In this document: positions 15,632 to 22,634 of the stretch, piece after piece
How the letters are laid out: each line of letters opens with the position of its first letter
Numbering within the stretch: position 1 is the stretch's first letter
Assembly: GCA_965603365.1 (NCBI GenBank)
Contig: CBFDCR010000013.1
Location: forward strand, 1 to 64,000
From: JAHELQ01 sp965603365
Lineage (GTDB): Bacteria; Acidobacteriota; Aminicenantia; UBA2199
DNA length: 64,000 bases
Direction: 5' to 3'
Notes under the pieces: model-generated
The model's database searches: none
What the model was told of the DNA's origin: nothing
The model's input: the letters and a program-made list of their open reading frames with translations, nothing else
Position numbers and translations under genes: made by a program

Positions 15632-16810
15632 GTGAGTCACAAGGAAGGTCCCTCTACCCGTTCGGTCCATTGGTGCAGGCGCATCGATCCGGCCACCGGC
15701 GCGATCATCCCGCCCATTGTCGAGAATGCGGCCTTTGCCTACAACAGCCTGGATGAGTGGCGGGCCGCAGCCCTGAACCAGGTGCCCGGCCATATTTACA
15801 GCCGCAATACCAACCCCACCACCGACCTCTTCGAAGAGAAGATGGCCGCGCTGGAAGGGGCAGAGAAAGCCACCAGTTTCGCCACCGGCATGGCCGCCAT
15901 CAGCAGCACCCTGTTTGCCCTGCTGGAGCCGGGCATGCATGCGGTGAGCGTCAAGGATGCCTATGGGGCCACCTACCTGCACTTTACCCGGATCTTACCC
16001 CGCTTCGGCATCCACTGCCATGTCCTTGACACCGAAGACAGCCCGGCCATCGAGGCCTGCCTGGAAAAAGAGTGCCTCCTCCTCTACCTCGAGAGCCCCA
16101 CCAATCCCACCCTCAAGGTATTGGACCTGGAACACCTGATGGGCCTGGCCCACCGCCAGGGGGCAATCACCGTGGTGGACAACACCTTTGCCACCCCCAT
16201 CAACCAGTCCCCCATCACCCTGGGCGCCGACCTGGTCATTCACAGCGCCACCAAATACCTGTGCGGTCACGGCGATGTGCTGGGCGGCGTGGTCTGCGGG
16301 CGCAAGGAGCTGGTAGACAAGGTCTTTCGCCACCGGGAGCTCACGGGCCCATCCCTCAATGCCTTCAGCGCCTATTTACTGCTGCGCAGCCTGAAAACAC
16401 TGGGGCTGCGGGTGCAGCGGCAAAACGACAATGCCCTGGCCCTGGCCCAATTCCTGGAGCAGCAGCCGCAGGTGTCGCGGGTGTTTTACCCCGGCCTGCC
16501 CAGCCACCGGGGCCACCACATCGCCAGGAAACAGATGAGCGCCTTCGGCGGGGTGCTGAGTTTTGAACTGGAGGGCGGCTACGAAGCAGTCAAGCGCTTC
16601 CTGCCGCAGCTCCGTTACGCCTACATGGCCGCCAACCTGGGACAGGTGGAGACCATTGTCGGCCCCCCGGCCACCACCAGCCACGTGGAGCTCAGCGACC
16701 GGGAACGGGCGGCTGCCGGGGTGCCGGAGGGGTTGATTCGCTATGCGGTGGGCATCGAGGATGTCGAAGACCTGAAGGCAGACCTGGGGGCGGCCCTGGC
16801 CACCCTGTAG
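15632..16810 (+). CDS. PLP-dependent trans-sulfuration-family enzyme (methionine gamma-lyase / cystathionine synthase-lyase type)
   Basis: Cys/Met-metabolism PLP enzyme of ~392 residues. Motifs visible: YSRNTNPTTD (phosphate-binding Tyr/Arg), SFATGMAAI, LESPTNPTLKV, VVDNTFATP and HSATKYLCGHGD, where Lys ~208 forms the Schiff base. It probably cleaves or exchanges C-S bonds of a sulfur amino acid. I cannot tell gamma-lyase from synthase by eye. I start at GTG 15632, which has AAGGAG 9 bases upstream. The ATG at 15608 lies at the predicted transcription start without a ribosome site, and the duplicated copy of this region conserves the same AAGGAG-GTG pair. It is the first gene of a five-gene operon. 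Confidence 0.88.
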   Translation: MSHKEGPSTRSVHWCRRIDPATGAIIPPIVENAAFAYNSLDEWRAAALNQVPGHIYSRNTNPTTDLFEEKMAALEGAEKATSFATGMAAISSTLFALLEPGMHAVSVKDAYGATYLHFTRILPRFGIHCHVLDTEDSPAIEACLEKECLLLYLESPTNPTLKVLDLEHLMGLAHRQGAITVVDNTFATPINQSPITLGADLVIHSATKYLCGHGDVLGGVVCGRKELVDKVFRHRELTGPSLNAFSAYLLLRSLKTLGLRVQRQNDNALALAQFLEQQPQVSRVFYPGLPSHRGHHIARKQMSAFGGVLSFELEGGYEAVKRFLPQLRYAYMAANLGQVETIVGPPATTSHVELSDRERAAAGVPEGLIRYAVGIEDVEDLKADLGAALATL

Positions 16811-16828
16811 AAAGAGGTGAACGCTAAA

Positions 16829-18235
16829 ATGGCGGCGGCGAAAAAGACGTTAATCCGGGGGGGCACGGTGGTAACGGCGCAGGCGGCAAAGGCGGCAGAT
16901 ATCCTCATGGAAGGCGAAAAGATCGCTGCCCAGGGCGACCTGGCCGGGGTAAGGGCAGACGAGGAAATCGATGCCAACGGCCTGCTGGTGCTGCCCGGTG
17001 CGGTAGACTCCCACGTCCACTTCAACGATGTGTTCATGAATACCGTCAGTGTCCACGACTACTATACCGGTACCTTAGCTGCGGCCTACGGCGGCGTGAC
17101 CAGCGTGATCGATTTTTCCAACCAGGGGCAGGGGGAATCCCTGCTCGATACCATCGACACCAAAGAGAGAGAGGCCCAGGGCCGGGCACTGGTGGACTGG
17201 GGGGTGCACCCGGTCATCACCCGGCCCGACGACGGCACGCTGCGGCAAATCCCCCGGGCGGTAGAGAGGGGCGCGCCCACCATCAAGTGTTACCTGACCT
17301 ACCGCAGCGAGGGCTTGATGATCGAAGAGGGGGACCTGAAACGCATCCTAAAGGCCCTGGACCGGGCCGGGGGCATGTTGATGGTACATGCCGAAGACAA
17401 CGACCTCATCGAGACCGGGGTGGCGGCCATGGTCGATTCCGGCCGCCTGGCTTCCATCTACCATGCCCGCAGCCGGCCGGCAGCGGCGGAGAACCGGGCC
17501 ATTGACCGCTGTATCCGGTTGGTAAGGGAGGTCGGGGGGCGGCTCTTTATCGTTCACCTGGCCAGTGCCGGCGGCATCGACCTGGTGAGGGCCGCCCGGC
17601 AAGAGGGCCTGGCGGTATTTGCCGAGACCTGTACCCACTACCTGCTGTTTACCGAGGAGATGCTGAAACGGCAGGACGGCCTCAAATGGATCTGCTCCCC
17701 GCCCCTGCGCAGTTGGGCCAACCGGGAGCGCCTGTGGGCGGGGCTCAAGGAGAACGTTATCTCCATGGTGACCTCCGACGATGCCGCCTACTCCTGGGAG
17801 GCCAAACTCTATGGAAAAGAGCGTTTCGATCTTTGTCCCAACGGTATCCCCGGTGTCGAACCGCGGCTCAACTTGCTCTACTCCGAAGGGGTGACAACCG
17901 GCAGATTGACGCTGCCCCGCTGGGTGGAGCTCTGCTCCACGGCCCCGGCCAGGTTCTTCGGCCTGTATCCTGCCAAGGGCAGCCTGGAGCCGGGTGCCGA
18001 TGCCGATATTGTCCTGTTCGACCCGGCGGCAGAGTGGCTCATGAACCGCGACAGCCTGCACATGGCGGCCGACTGGTCGGCCTATGAAAATATAAGCGTA
18101 AAAGGGAAAATCACGAAAGTGTTCTCCCGGGGAGAACCGATCATCGACGGCGCCCGCTGCCTGGCTGAAGCAGGCCGGGGCCGCTACCTTCACCGGGTGC
18201 TGAATGGCGGGGGGCAAGGCACAAACCATGGCTAA
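16829..18235 (+). CDS. dihydropyrimidinase / hydantoinase-type cyclic amidohydrolase
   Basis: A ~468-residue amidohydrolase-superfamily enzyme. Metal ligands appear in order: DSHVHFND near the N-terminus, the carbamylated Lys ~153 in TIKCYLTY, MVHAEDND, FIVHLAS and the final Asp in TSDDAAY. These are the marks of the hydantoinase/dihydropyrimidinase/allantoinase group, which open cyclic ureides. The ATG at 16829 is preferred, because the GTG at 16817 lies inside the AAGAGG ribosome site. It overlaps the next gene by 8 bases. Together with the downstream hydantoin-racemase-like gene it suggests breakdown of 5-substituted hydantoins or related purine-derived ureides. The exact substrate is unknown. 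Confidence 0.9.
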   Translation: MAAAKKTLIRGGTVVTAQAAKAADILMEGEKIAAQGDLAGVRADEEIDANGLLVLPGAVDSHVHFNDVFMNTVSVHDYYTGTLAAAYGGVTSVIDFSNQGQGESLLDTIDTKEREAQGRALVDWGVHPVITRPDDGTLRQIPRAVERGAPTIKCYLTYRSEGLMIEEGDLKRILKALDRAGGMLMVHAEDNDLIETGVAAMVDSGRLASIYHARSRPAAAENRAIDRCIRLVREVGGRLFIVHLASAGGIDLVRAARQEGLAVFAETCTHYLLFTEEMLKRQDGLKWICSPPLRSWANRERLWAGLKENVISMVTSDDAAYSWEAKLYGKERFDLCPNGIPGVEPRLNLLYSEGVTTGRLTLPRWVELCSTAPARFFGLYPAKGSLEPGADADIVLFDPAAEWLMNRDSLHMAADWSAYENISVKGKITKVFSRGEPIIDGARCLAEAGRGRYLHRVLNGGGQGTNHG

Positions 18236-19610
18236 AGAGAACGAACGTCCCATCTATTCGGGGGCATCCCCGCACCAGGTGGCCGCGGATCTCGAACCGC
18301 TGGTGGATTTCCAGGCGGAGGGCCTGTCCCTGGAGGCTTTGTCCCACCTGATCGGGAGCCGGTTGGTGCCGCACCTGATGAAGTACGACCGGCCGGGCTT
18401 CCTTTCCATGTTTAATGCCGTGCCCGAAGAGGGGGCACGCCTGGGCGCCGGCGTCGCCCTGCACTTCAACCAGGGGGTCACCAACTGGCAGGTCTCCCCC
18501 GGCGGTGCCATGCTGGAGGAGCTCTGCTGTAAGCGGTTGTGCCGCCTGTTTGGCCTGCCGCCGTCGGCCGATGCCACCTTCATGTACTGCGGCACCTACG
18601 CCAACCAGCAGGCCCTCTACCTGGCCCTGCACCGCCGGGCCGAGCAGGAGGGCTTCGACTTTGGCCAGCGGGGATTAACGGGATTTCGCCAGCCCCGCCG
18701 CCTGACGGTGCTGGCCTCCGAAGATGCCCACTTCTCCCTCAGGCACGGGGTGCGGATGCTGGGCCTGGGGGAGCAAAACCTGGTGGCCCTGCCGGTGGAT
18801 GGGAACCGCCGCATCGACATCGACCGGGCGCAGCAAACCGTCCGGGAGCTGGCCAAAACCAGGGATATCTTCTGCCTGGTGGCCACCGCCGGTACCACCG
18901 CCTTCGGCAGCGTGGACCCTATCGCGCCGCTGGCAGATACCTGCCGCCAACTGGGGGCCTGGCTGCATGTGGACGGGGCCTACGGCCTGGCCTACAGCCT
19001 GGTGCCCGGCTGGAAGGCGTTGTTTGCCGGGCTCGAACGGGCCGACTCCATCTGCTGGGACCCCCACAAACAACTGGGTGTCCCCATCCCCAACTCGCTG
19101 CTCTTCGTGACCAACGGGGAGGATTTCAAACGTATGGCTTTGTACAGCCACTACTTCAACCGGCCGCAGGATGAAGGTACCGAACCCCAGCCCGGCCTGA
19201 AATCGCCCCCCTCAACCCGTCCGCTGGCGGCGCTGCCATTGGTGGCCTGTCTGCGCCACCAGGGACAAAGAAGGCTGATCGAAGGGCTGCAGGCGCCCCT
19301 CCAGGCCATTCGCTCCCTGGCGGAGCACCTGGAAGGGGCCGCGGATACCCGCCTGGCCCATACCCCGGATACCGGTATTCTCTGCTTTCGCCTCCAACCG
19401 GCGGGCACGGCAGACAATCACCTGGACGGCCTCCAGGAGTACGTATACCGGGAAATCCTGGACGGCGGCCAACGGGCCATTGCCATCACCAGGCTAAACG
19501 ATAAACCGGTGCTGCGGCTGGTGGCCGTCTCCCCCACCGTGACCTTAAACGCCCTGCTGGAGGCCGTATCGGCCATCCGTTCCGCGGCTGCCGGGTATAA
19601 GGAGACCTAG
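18228..19610 (+). CDS. group II PLP-dependent decarboxylase-like enzyme
   Basis: A ~460-residue fold-type I PLP enzyme of the aromatic-amino-acid/glutamate decarboxylase group. GGTYANQQAL-like (CGTYANQQAL here), VATAGTTAFGSVD, LHVDGAYG (Asp binding the pyridine nitrogen) and DPHKQLG with Lys ~281 for the Schiff base are clear. It may decarboxylate the amino acid released by the pathway. Other activities of the family, such as C-S or aldehyde-forming reactions, cannot be excluded. The ATG at 18228 overlaps the hydantoinase end. An in-frame earlier start at 18204 would give an unusual Gly/Lys-rich extension. Confidence 0.87.
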   Translation: MAKENERPIYSGASPHQVAADLEPLVDFQAEGLSLEALSHLIGSRLVPHLMKYDRPGFLSMFNAVPEEGARLGAGVALHFNQGVTNWQVSPGGAMLEELCCKRLCRLFGLPPSADATFMYCGTYANQQALYLALHRRAEQEGFDFGQRGLTGFRQPRRLTVLASEDAHFSLRHGVRMLGLGEQNLVALPVDGNRRIDIDRAQQTVRELAKTRDIFCLVATAGTTAFGSVDPIAPLADTCRQLGAWLHVDGAYGLAYSLVPGWKALFAGLERADSICWDPHKQLGVPIPNSLLFVTNGEDFKRMALYSHYFNRPQDEGTEPQPGLKSPPSTRPLAALPLVACLRHQGQRRLIEGLQAPLQAIRSLAEHLEGAADTRLAHTPDTGILCFRLQPAGTADNHLDGLQEYVYREILDGGQRAIAITRLNDKPVLRLVAVSPTVTLNALLEAVSAIRSAAAGYKET

Positions 19611-19611
19611 T

Positions 19612-20076
19612 ATGACCGGACAGGAAAACACATTGACGATCGACCGTCTATCTTTCCAATTGGGTATGATGAACTGTTTCGTGGAGATGGTGGCCTGCGG
19701 GGTCAAGAGACTGGCCTTGAGTCCGCCCCTTTTACCCGCGGATTACCGGAAGGTGCAGGAGGCCTCCGACCGGATGGTCGAGGGCTTCGGCATCCGCTCA
19801 TACCTGGAAAAATCGCTGTTGATTACCGGCCTTCAACCCCCGGAATTTACCCGGGGCAAATGGTCGATACTCTACTTCAGGAGCCAGGATGTCCTGGACA
19901 GCTACCTGGAGCTAAAGAGAAGGCGGGCCGAACTGGAAGAGGCGGGGACATTCGACCGCGCCGCCGCTAAAGAGATATCCCGCCAATTTATGAGGCTGCT
20001 CTCCTATCCCGACGATGTGATAGAAGAAAAATTGTCGAAACCGCAGCCGGAATCGCCCTTCATGCTGATCGACTAA
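19612..20076 (+). CDS. unknown 154-residue protein of the hydantoinase operon
   Basis: I do not recognise a family. The protein is soluble, with an N-terminal stretch TIDRLSFQLGMMNCFVEMVACGVKRLALSPPL and a charged helical middle (ELKRRRAELEEAG). It has two Cys near the N-terminus and no membrane segment. It sits 1 base after the decarboxylase stop and 1 base before the racemase start, so it is almost certainly co-translated with them. An internally deleted copy of the same gene lies at 22483-22602, directly before the YgeY-like hydrolase. This links the protein to the pathway twice. A small accessory or regulatory subunit is a reasonable guess. Confidence 0.75.
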   Translation: MTGQENTLTIDRLSFQLGMMNCFVEMVACGVKRLALSPPLLPADYRKVQEASDRMVEGFGIRSYLEKSLLITGLQPPEFTRGKWSILYFRSQDVLDSYLELKRRRAELEEAGTFDRAAAKEISRQFMRLLSYPDDVIEEKLSKPQPESPFMLID

Positions 20077-20077
20077 A

Positions 20078-20764
20078 ATGAGCCGCATATTGATCGTCAA
20101 TCCCAACAGCGACCCCCACATGACAGGGACCATCCTGAAGGCGGCCCGGGATTTTGCCCGGGGAGATTATGAGGTGGCCTGTGTCGCCACCCCCGGCGCC
20201 CCCCGGTTTATAGAGACCCACGAGGACCAACTCCGGGCCGGTCCGGGTATGATCAAGGTCTTGCGGGACAACGAAGCGGCCTTCGACGCCTTCGTGGTGG
20301 CCTGTCACTGCGACCCCAACCTGGAGGCCATGAAGGAGATCACCCGCAAGCCGGTGGTGGGGATCGGCGAGGCGTCGATGAAAATAGCCTCCATGCTGGG
20401 TCACCGCTTCTCCGTCGTCTCTACCGACAGGCACTCCATTCCCCATAAAGAGGCCCTGATACGAACGTATCATCTCCAGGATCTGGCCGCCTCGGTGCGG
20501 GCACCCCGTGAGGAAGACAAAGAGTGCAGCGACAGGGAAAAATATCTGCGGGTGGCCCGATCGGCGCTGGAAGAGGATATGGCAGAGGTGATCGTACTGG
20601 GCTGTGCCGGTATGGCGGGACTGGATAAATACCTGGAAAAAAGGCTGGGGGTGCCGGTGCTGGACGGCGTGGTCTGTGCCTTGATCATCGCGGCCGGACT
20701 GGTGAAGTACAACGTCTCCACCAGCAAAATCAGGCGTTATGGGCCCATTGGAGTCGGTGCGTAA
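20078..20764 (+). CDS. aspartate/glutamate/hydantoin racemase family protein
   Basis: A 228-residue protein starting ILIVNPNSDPHMT, the standard opening of the Asp/Glu/hydantoin racemase family. The two catalytic Cys positions are ACHCDPN (C76/C78) and LGCAGM (C176). It would racemise the hydantoin (or the carbamoyl amino acid's precursor) so that the stereospecific hydantoinase can use all of the substrate. It is the last gene of the operon. Its final 26 bases are the start of dispersed repeat A, which is copied again after the PemK toxin gene at 22130. Confidence 0.88.
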   Translation: MSRILIVNPNSDPHMTGTILKAARDFARGDYEVACVATPGAPRFIETHEDQLRAGPGMIKVLRDNEAAFDAFVVACHCDPNLEAMKEITRKPVVGIGEASMKIASMLGHRFSVVSTDRHSIPHKEALIRTYHLQDLAASVRAPREEDKECSDREKYLRVARSALEEDMAEVIVLGCAGMAGLDKYLEKRLGVPVLDGVVCALIIAAGLVKYNVSTSKIRRYGPIGVGA

Positions 20765-20847
20765 AAACGTAAAAATTCTTTCGGGGGATAGAGGTGGTCT
20801 TTTCCATTCCGGCTCACTTTAACACTGGATGAAAGGGTCGGTATCGG
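20739..20847. repeat. direct repeat A, copy 1
   Basis: A 109-bp block beginning ATGGGCCCATTGG and ending GGGTCGGTATCGG. It is repeated at 22130-22238 with about 8 mismatches. Copy 1 includes the end of the racemase gene. The two copies bracket the transposase fragment and the PemK/MazF pair. Confidence 0.92.
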
Positions 20848-20957
20848 AGATGGAGGGATCAAAATCGCAGTGGTGGGATGGTGGAATAGTGGAATACTGG
20901 AAGGATGTAGAAAATAGATGGGGGGGGGTGGAAAAATTGGCCTGTCCCCTTCTGGCC
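20835..20957. repeat. dispersed repeat B, copy 2
   Basis: Blocks GGTCGGTATCGGAGATGGAG, AAAATCGCAGTGG, GATGGTGGAATAGTGGAAT and TTGGCCTGTCCCCTTC in the same order as at 14.36-14.46 kb, with an extra ~30 bp inserted before the last block. Confidence 0.85.
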
Positions 20958-20960
20958 TTT

Positions 20961-21278
20961 TGCGGCATGAGCCATGTCAGGACGAGTCCCTATTATCCGC
21001 AGTCTAATGGCAAACTGGAACGGATGCACGGTACCCTCAAACAAGAATGTATTCGTCCTAAATGTCCTGGCTCATTGGAAGAGGCCAGGGAGATAGTAGC
21101 CGAATACGTGAAGTACTACAACACCAAAAGGCTCCACAGTGCCATTGGCTATGTGACGCCCCAGGACATGCTTGAGGGCAGACAGGCGGAGATCCACCAG
21201 GCCCGGGATCGTAAACTTGAACTGGCCAGACAGAGGCGAAAAGAGAAACGCCAATCAAAATATAGGAGAGCCAGTTGA
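20961..21278 (+). pseudogene. 3' fragment of an IS3/IS481-type transposase (integrase core)
   Basis: From about GMSHVRTSPYYPQSNGKLER, the reading frame matches the end of the rve integrase core. The last catalytic Glu lies in SNGKLERMH, and the typical EYVKYYNTKRLHSAIGYVTP motif follows, then a basic tail. The first two Asp of the DDE triad and all upstream sequence are missing, replaced by dispersed repeat B, so this is a dead insertion-sequence remnant. Nothing certain lies between here and the PemK promoter. A weak 79-codon frame there looks like the IS end. Confidence 0.85.
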
Positions 21279-21510
21279 CTTATTGGAAGCAAGAGGGTAC
21301 TATTAAATTGGTCAGGCAATTTGGGTGGGTTACCCACTTAATTGAAAAAGCCGTTTGTCCATTTCACGGTGAACCAGGAGACCTGATAGATGTATGTTTG
21401 CAAAATATGGATTCACTTTTAGGAACGCCTCTGGAAAGGAAAAAGGATAAAGCCGACTTTTGGTTGATAGAAAAAAGGCCGTTTATGCTTTTAAAAATAA
21501 GACATTTTGC

Positions 21511-21538
21511 TTGACAAAAGGGGGAGAATATATATACT
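21511..21538 (+). promoter_or_regulatory. promoter of the PemK/MazF toxin-antitoxin pair
   Basis: TTGACA (21511-21516), 16-bp spacer, TATACT (21533-21538), followed closely by AGTGGAGG and the antitoxin start. Such operons are usually autorepressed by the complex, but no clear operator is seen. Confidence 0.7.
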
Positions 21539-21554
21539 GAAAGTGGAGGTAGAT

Positions 21555-21773
21555 ATGCAGGAAGTCGTATTTGAGACACGGCTCTTAGAGGATGGACACT
21601 TATATTGTCCTCCCAAATATGCCAGATCAGAAGCAAAATTTAAGGTCATTGTCTCCCTGCCCGACGACTATGCCAGAGACGCGGACATCGAGTTGGCCTC
21701 GGCAGTAGATCATGCCGATGAATTTCTTTCCCAGGAAGAGATAGACTTTTATATGAGTCTCGATGAACAATAA
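21555..21773 (+). CDS. antitoxin partner of the PemK/MazF-like toxin
   Basis: A 72-residue acidic protein: MQEVVFETRLLEDGHLYCPP at the N-terminus, a helical acidic C-terminus (DHADEFLSQEEIDFYMSL). The N-terminal strands could bind DNA and the C-terminal tail could occupy the toxin groove. The start at 21555 has GGAGG 5 bases upstream, which decides against the longer frame from 21507. Its stop codon overlaps the toxin ATG by one base. Confidence 0.7.
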   Translation: MQEVVFETRLLEDGHLYCPPKYARSEAKFKVIVSLPDDYARDADIELASAVDHADEFLSQEEIDFYMSLDEQ

Positions 21774-22126
21774 TGGAATTCAATCAAGGGCAAATATGGT
21801 TGATCAATTTTGACCCCAGTTTTGGCCATGAATATAAAAAAGTACGACCAGCCATAATCGTACAGGATTCAGACTATATACACTCAGGCAATTTAATCAC
21901 CGTTATCCCAATCTCATCAAAGATCGATAAACAAACAGAATTGGATGTATATCTACCGAAAGATCAGGAAAACCGACTGATGAAAGACTCGTTAATCAAA
22001 ACACGCCAGATAAGCTCGTTCGATAAGCGAAGATTCATTAAATATATCGGTGTGTGTAAGCAGAAAACCTTTGAAAGTTTGCAAAGAAAAATAGGCAAAT
22101 TCCTCTCAATCATCTCCAAAGATTAA
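21773..22126 (+). CDS. type II toxin, PemK/MazF family endoribonuclease
   Basis: A 117-residue protein with the PemK/MazF start QGQIWLINFDPSFGHEYKKVRPAIIVQ, in which GHEYKKVRPA carries the conserved Arg-Pro. TVIPISSK is the next strand, and KTRQISSFDKRR follows. The family cuts mRNA at short sites to stop growth until the antitoxin is restored. The full-length gene looks intact. The pair lies between two copies of direct repeat A, in a region of insertion-sequence debris. Confidence 0.9.
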   Translation: MEFNQGQIWLINFDPSFGHEYKKVRPAIIVQDSDYIHSGNLITVIPISSKIDKQTELDVYLPKDQENRLMKDSLIKTRQISSFDKRRFIKYIGVCKQKTFESLQRKIGKFLSIISKD

Positions 22127-22129
22127 CAG

Positions 22130-22238
22130 ATGGGCCCATTGGGGCCGGTGCGTAAAAACGTAAAAATTCTTTCGGGGGATAGAGGTGATCTTTTCCCTTC
22201 CGGCTCACTTTAATACCGGATGAAAGGGTCGGTACCGG
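22130..22238. repeat. direct repeat A, copy 2
   Basis: Second copy of the 109-bp block at 20739. It starts with the last 26 bases of the racemase gene although no racemase precedes it here, so the copy arose by duplication of the 20.74 kb site. Confidence 0.92.
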
Positions 22239-22280
22239 TGGAATAAAAAATGGAATAAAAAATTGGCCTGTCCCCTTCCG
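22228..22280. repeat. dispersed repeat B, copy 3 (short)
   Basis: GGTCGGTACCGG, a doubled GGAATAAAAAATGGAATAAA stretch and TTGGCCTGTCCCCTTCC. It lacks the middle blocks of copies 1 and 2. Confidence 0.75.
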
Positions 22281-22286
22281 GGGTCC

Positions 22287-22483
22287 TTTTAGTCCCATTA
22301 ATCTTTTCACTCATGGTGATTGTATGCTAAGTCATTTGTCTCCTTTTTTCAAGTCCCTGGGACGTTTAAAATTTCAAGATTTTCAGGGTGGGGGGGATTG
22401 ATTTATTGTTGTTGATATATGGGCACGACTGCTGTAAAATAGTCCCATGACACAACAAAGGAGCTATCGCAGTGAATCACAAG
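22287..22483. repeat. dispersed repeat C, copy 2 (promoter block)
   Basis: A second copy of the 15449-15643 promoter block, ending in the same AAAGGAG-(9)-GTG start. Here the frame from GTG 22472 stops after seven codons, because the copy is fused to an internally deleted version of the 19612 gene. On the minus-strand side the lanthipeptide-like gene is absent. Confidence 0.9.
22412..22440 (+). promoter_or_regulatory. duplicated promoter before the YgeY-like hydrolase
   Basis: TTGATA (22412-22417), 17-bp spacer, TAAAAT (22435-22440), identical in its elements to 15573-15601. It would place the M20 hydrolase under the same control as the hydantoinase operon. Confidence 0.7.
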
Positions 22484-22602
22484 AAAACACATTGACGATC
22501 GACCGTCTCTCCTTTCAACTGGATGTGCTGGGCAGCTACCTGGCGTTAAAGAGGAGGCGGGCCGAACTGGAAGAGGCGGGGAGATTCGCCAACAGGAGTT
22601 GA
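22483..22602 (+). pseudogene. internally deleted copy of the 154-residue operon protein
   Basis: Forty codons reading ENTLTIDRLSFQL and then directly DVLGSYLALKRRRAELEEAG. These match residues ~5-17 and ~94-112 of the 19612-20076 protein, so about 76 residues are missing between them without loss of frame, and the normal C-terminus is replaced. It follows the duplicated promoter and comes 32 bases before the M20 hydrolase gene. Confidence 0.85.
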
Positions 22603-22634
22603 ATGATGAAAATAAACCATAAGGAATCGATACG

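Larger units (their letters stand above)
15449..15643. repeat. dispersed repeat C, copy 1 (divergent promoter block)
   Basis: This ~195-bp block recurs with high identity at 22287-22483. It contains the 5' leader and promoter of the lanthipeptide-like gene (minus strand) and the promoter, ribosome-binding site and first codons of the PLP lyase gene (plus strand). Confidence 0.9.

Noticed and set aside
17348..18253. 301-codon antisense frame opposite the hydantoinase gene
   Set aside because: It is the mirror of a GC-rich coding region. It lacks family motifs, and the sense strand is clearly hydantoinase.
21275..21514. 79-codon gene between the transposase fragment and the PemK promoter
   Set aside because: TTG start overlapping the transposase stop, no family signal. 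It looks like the right end of the insertion sequence.
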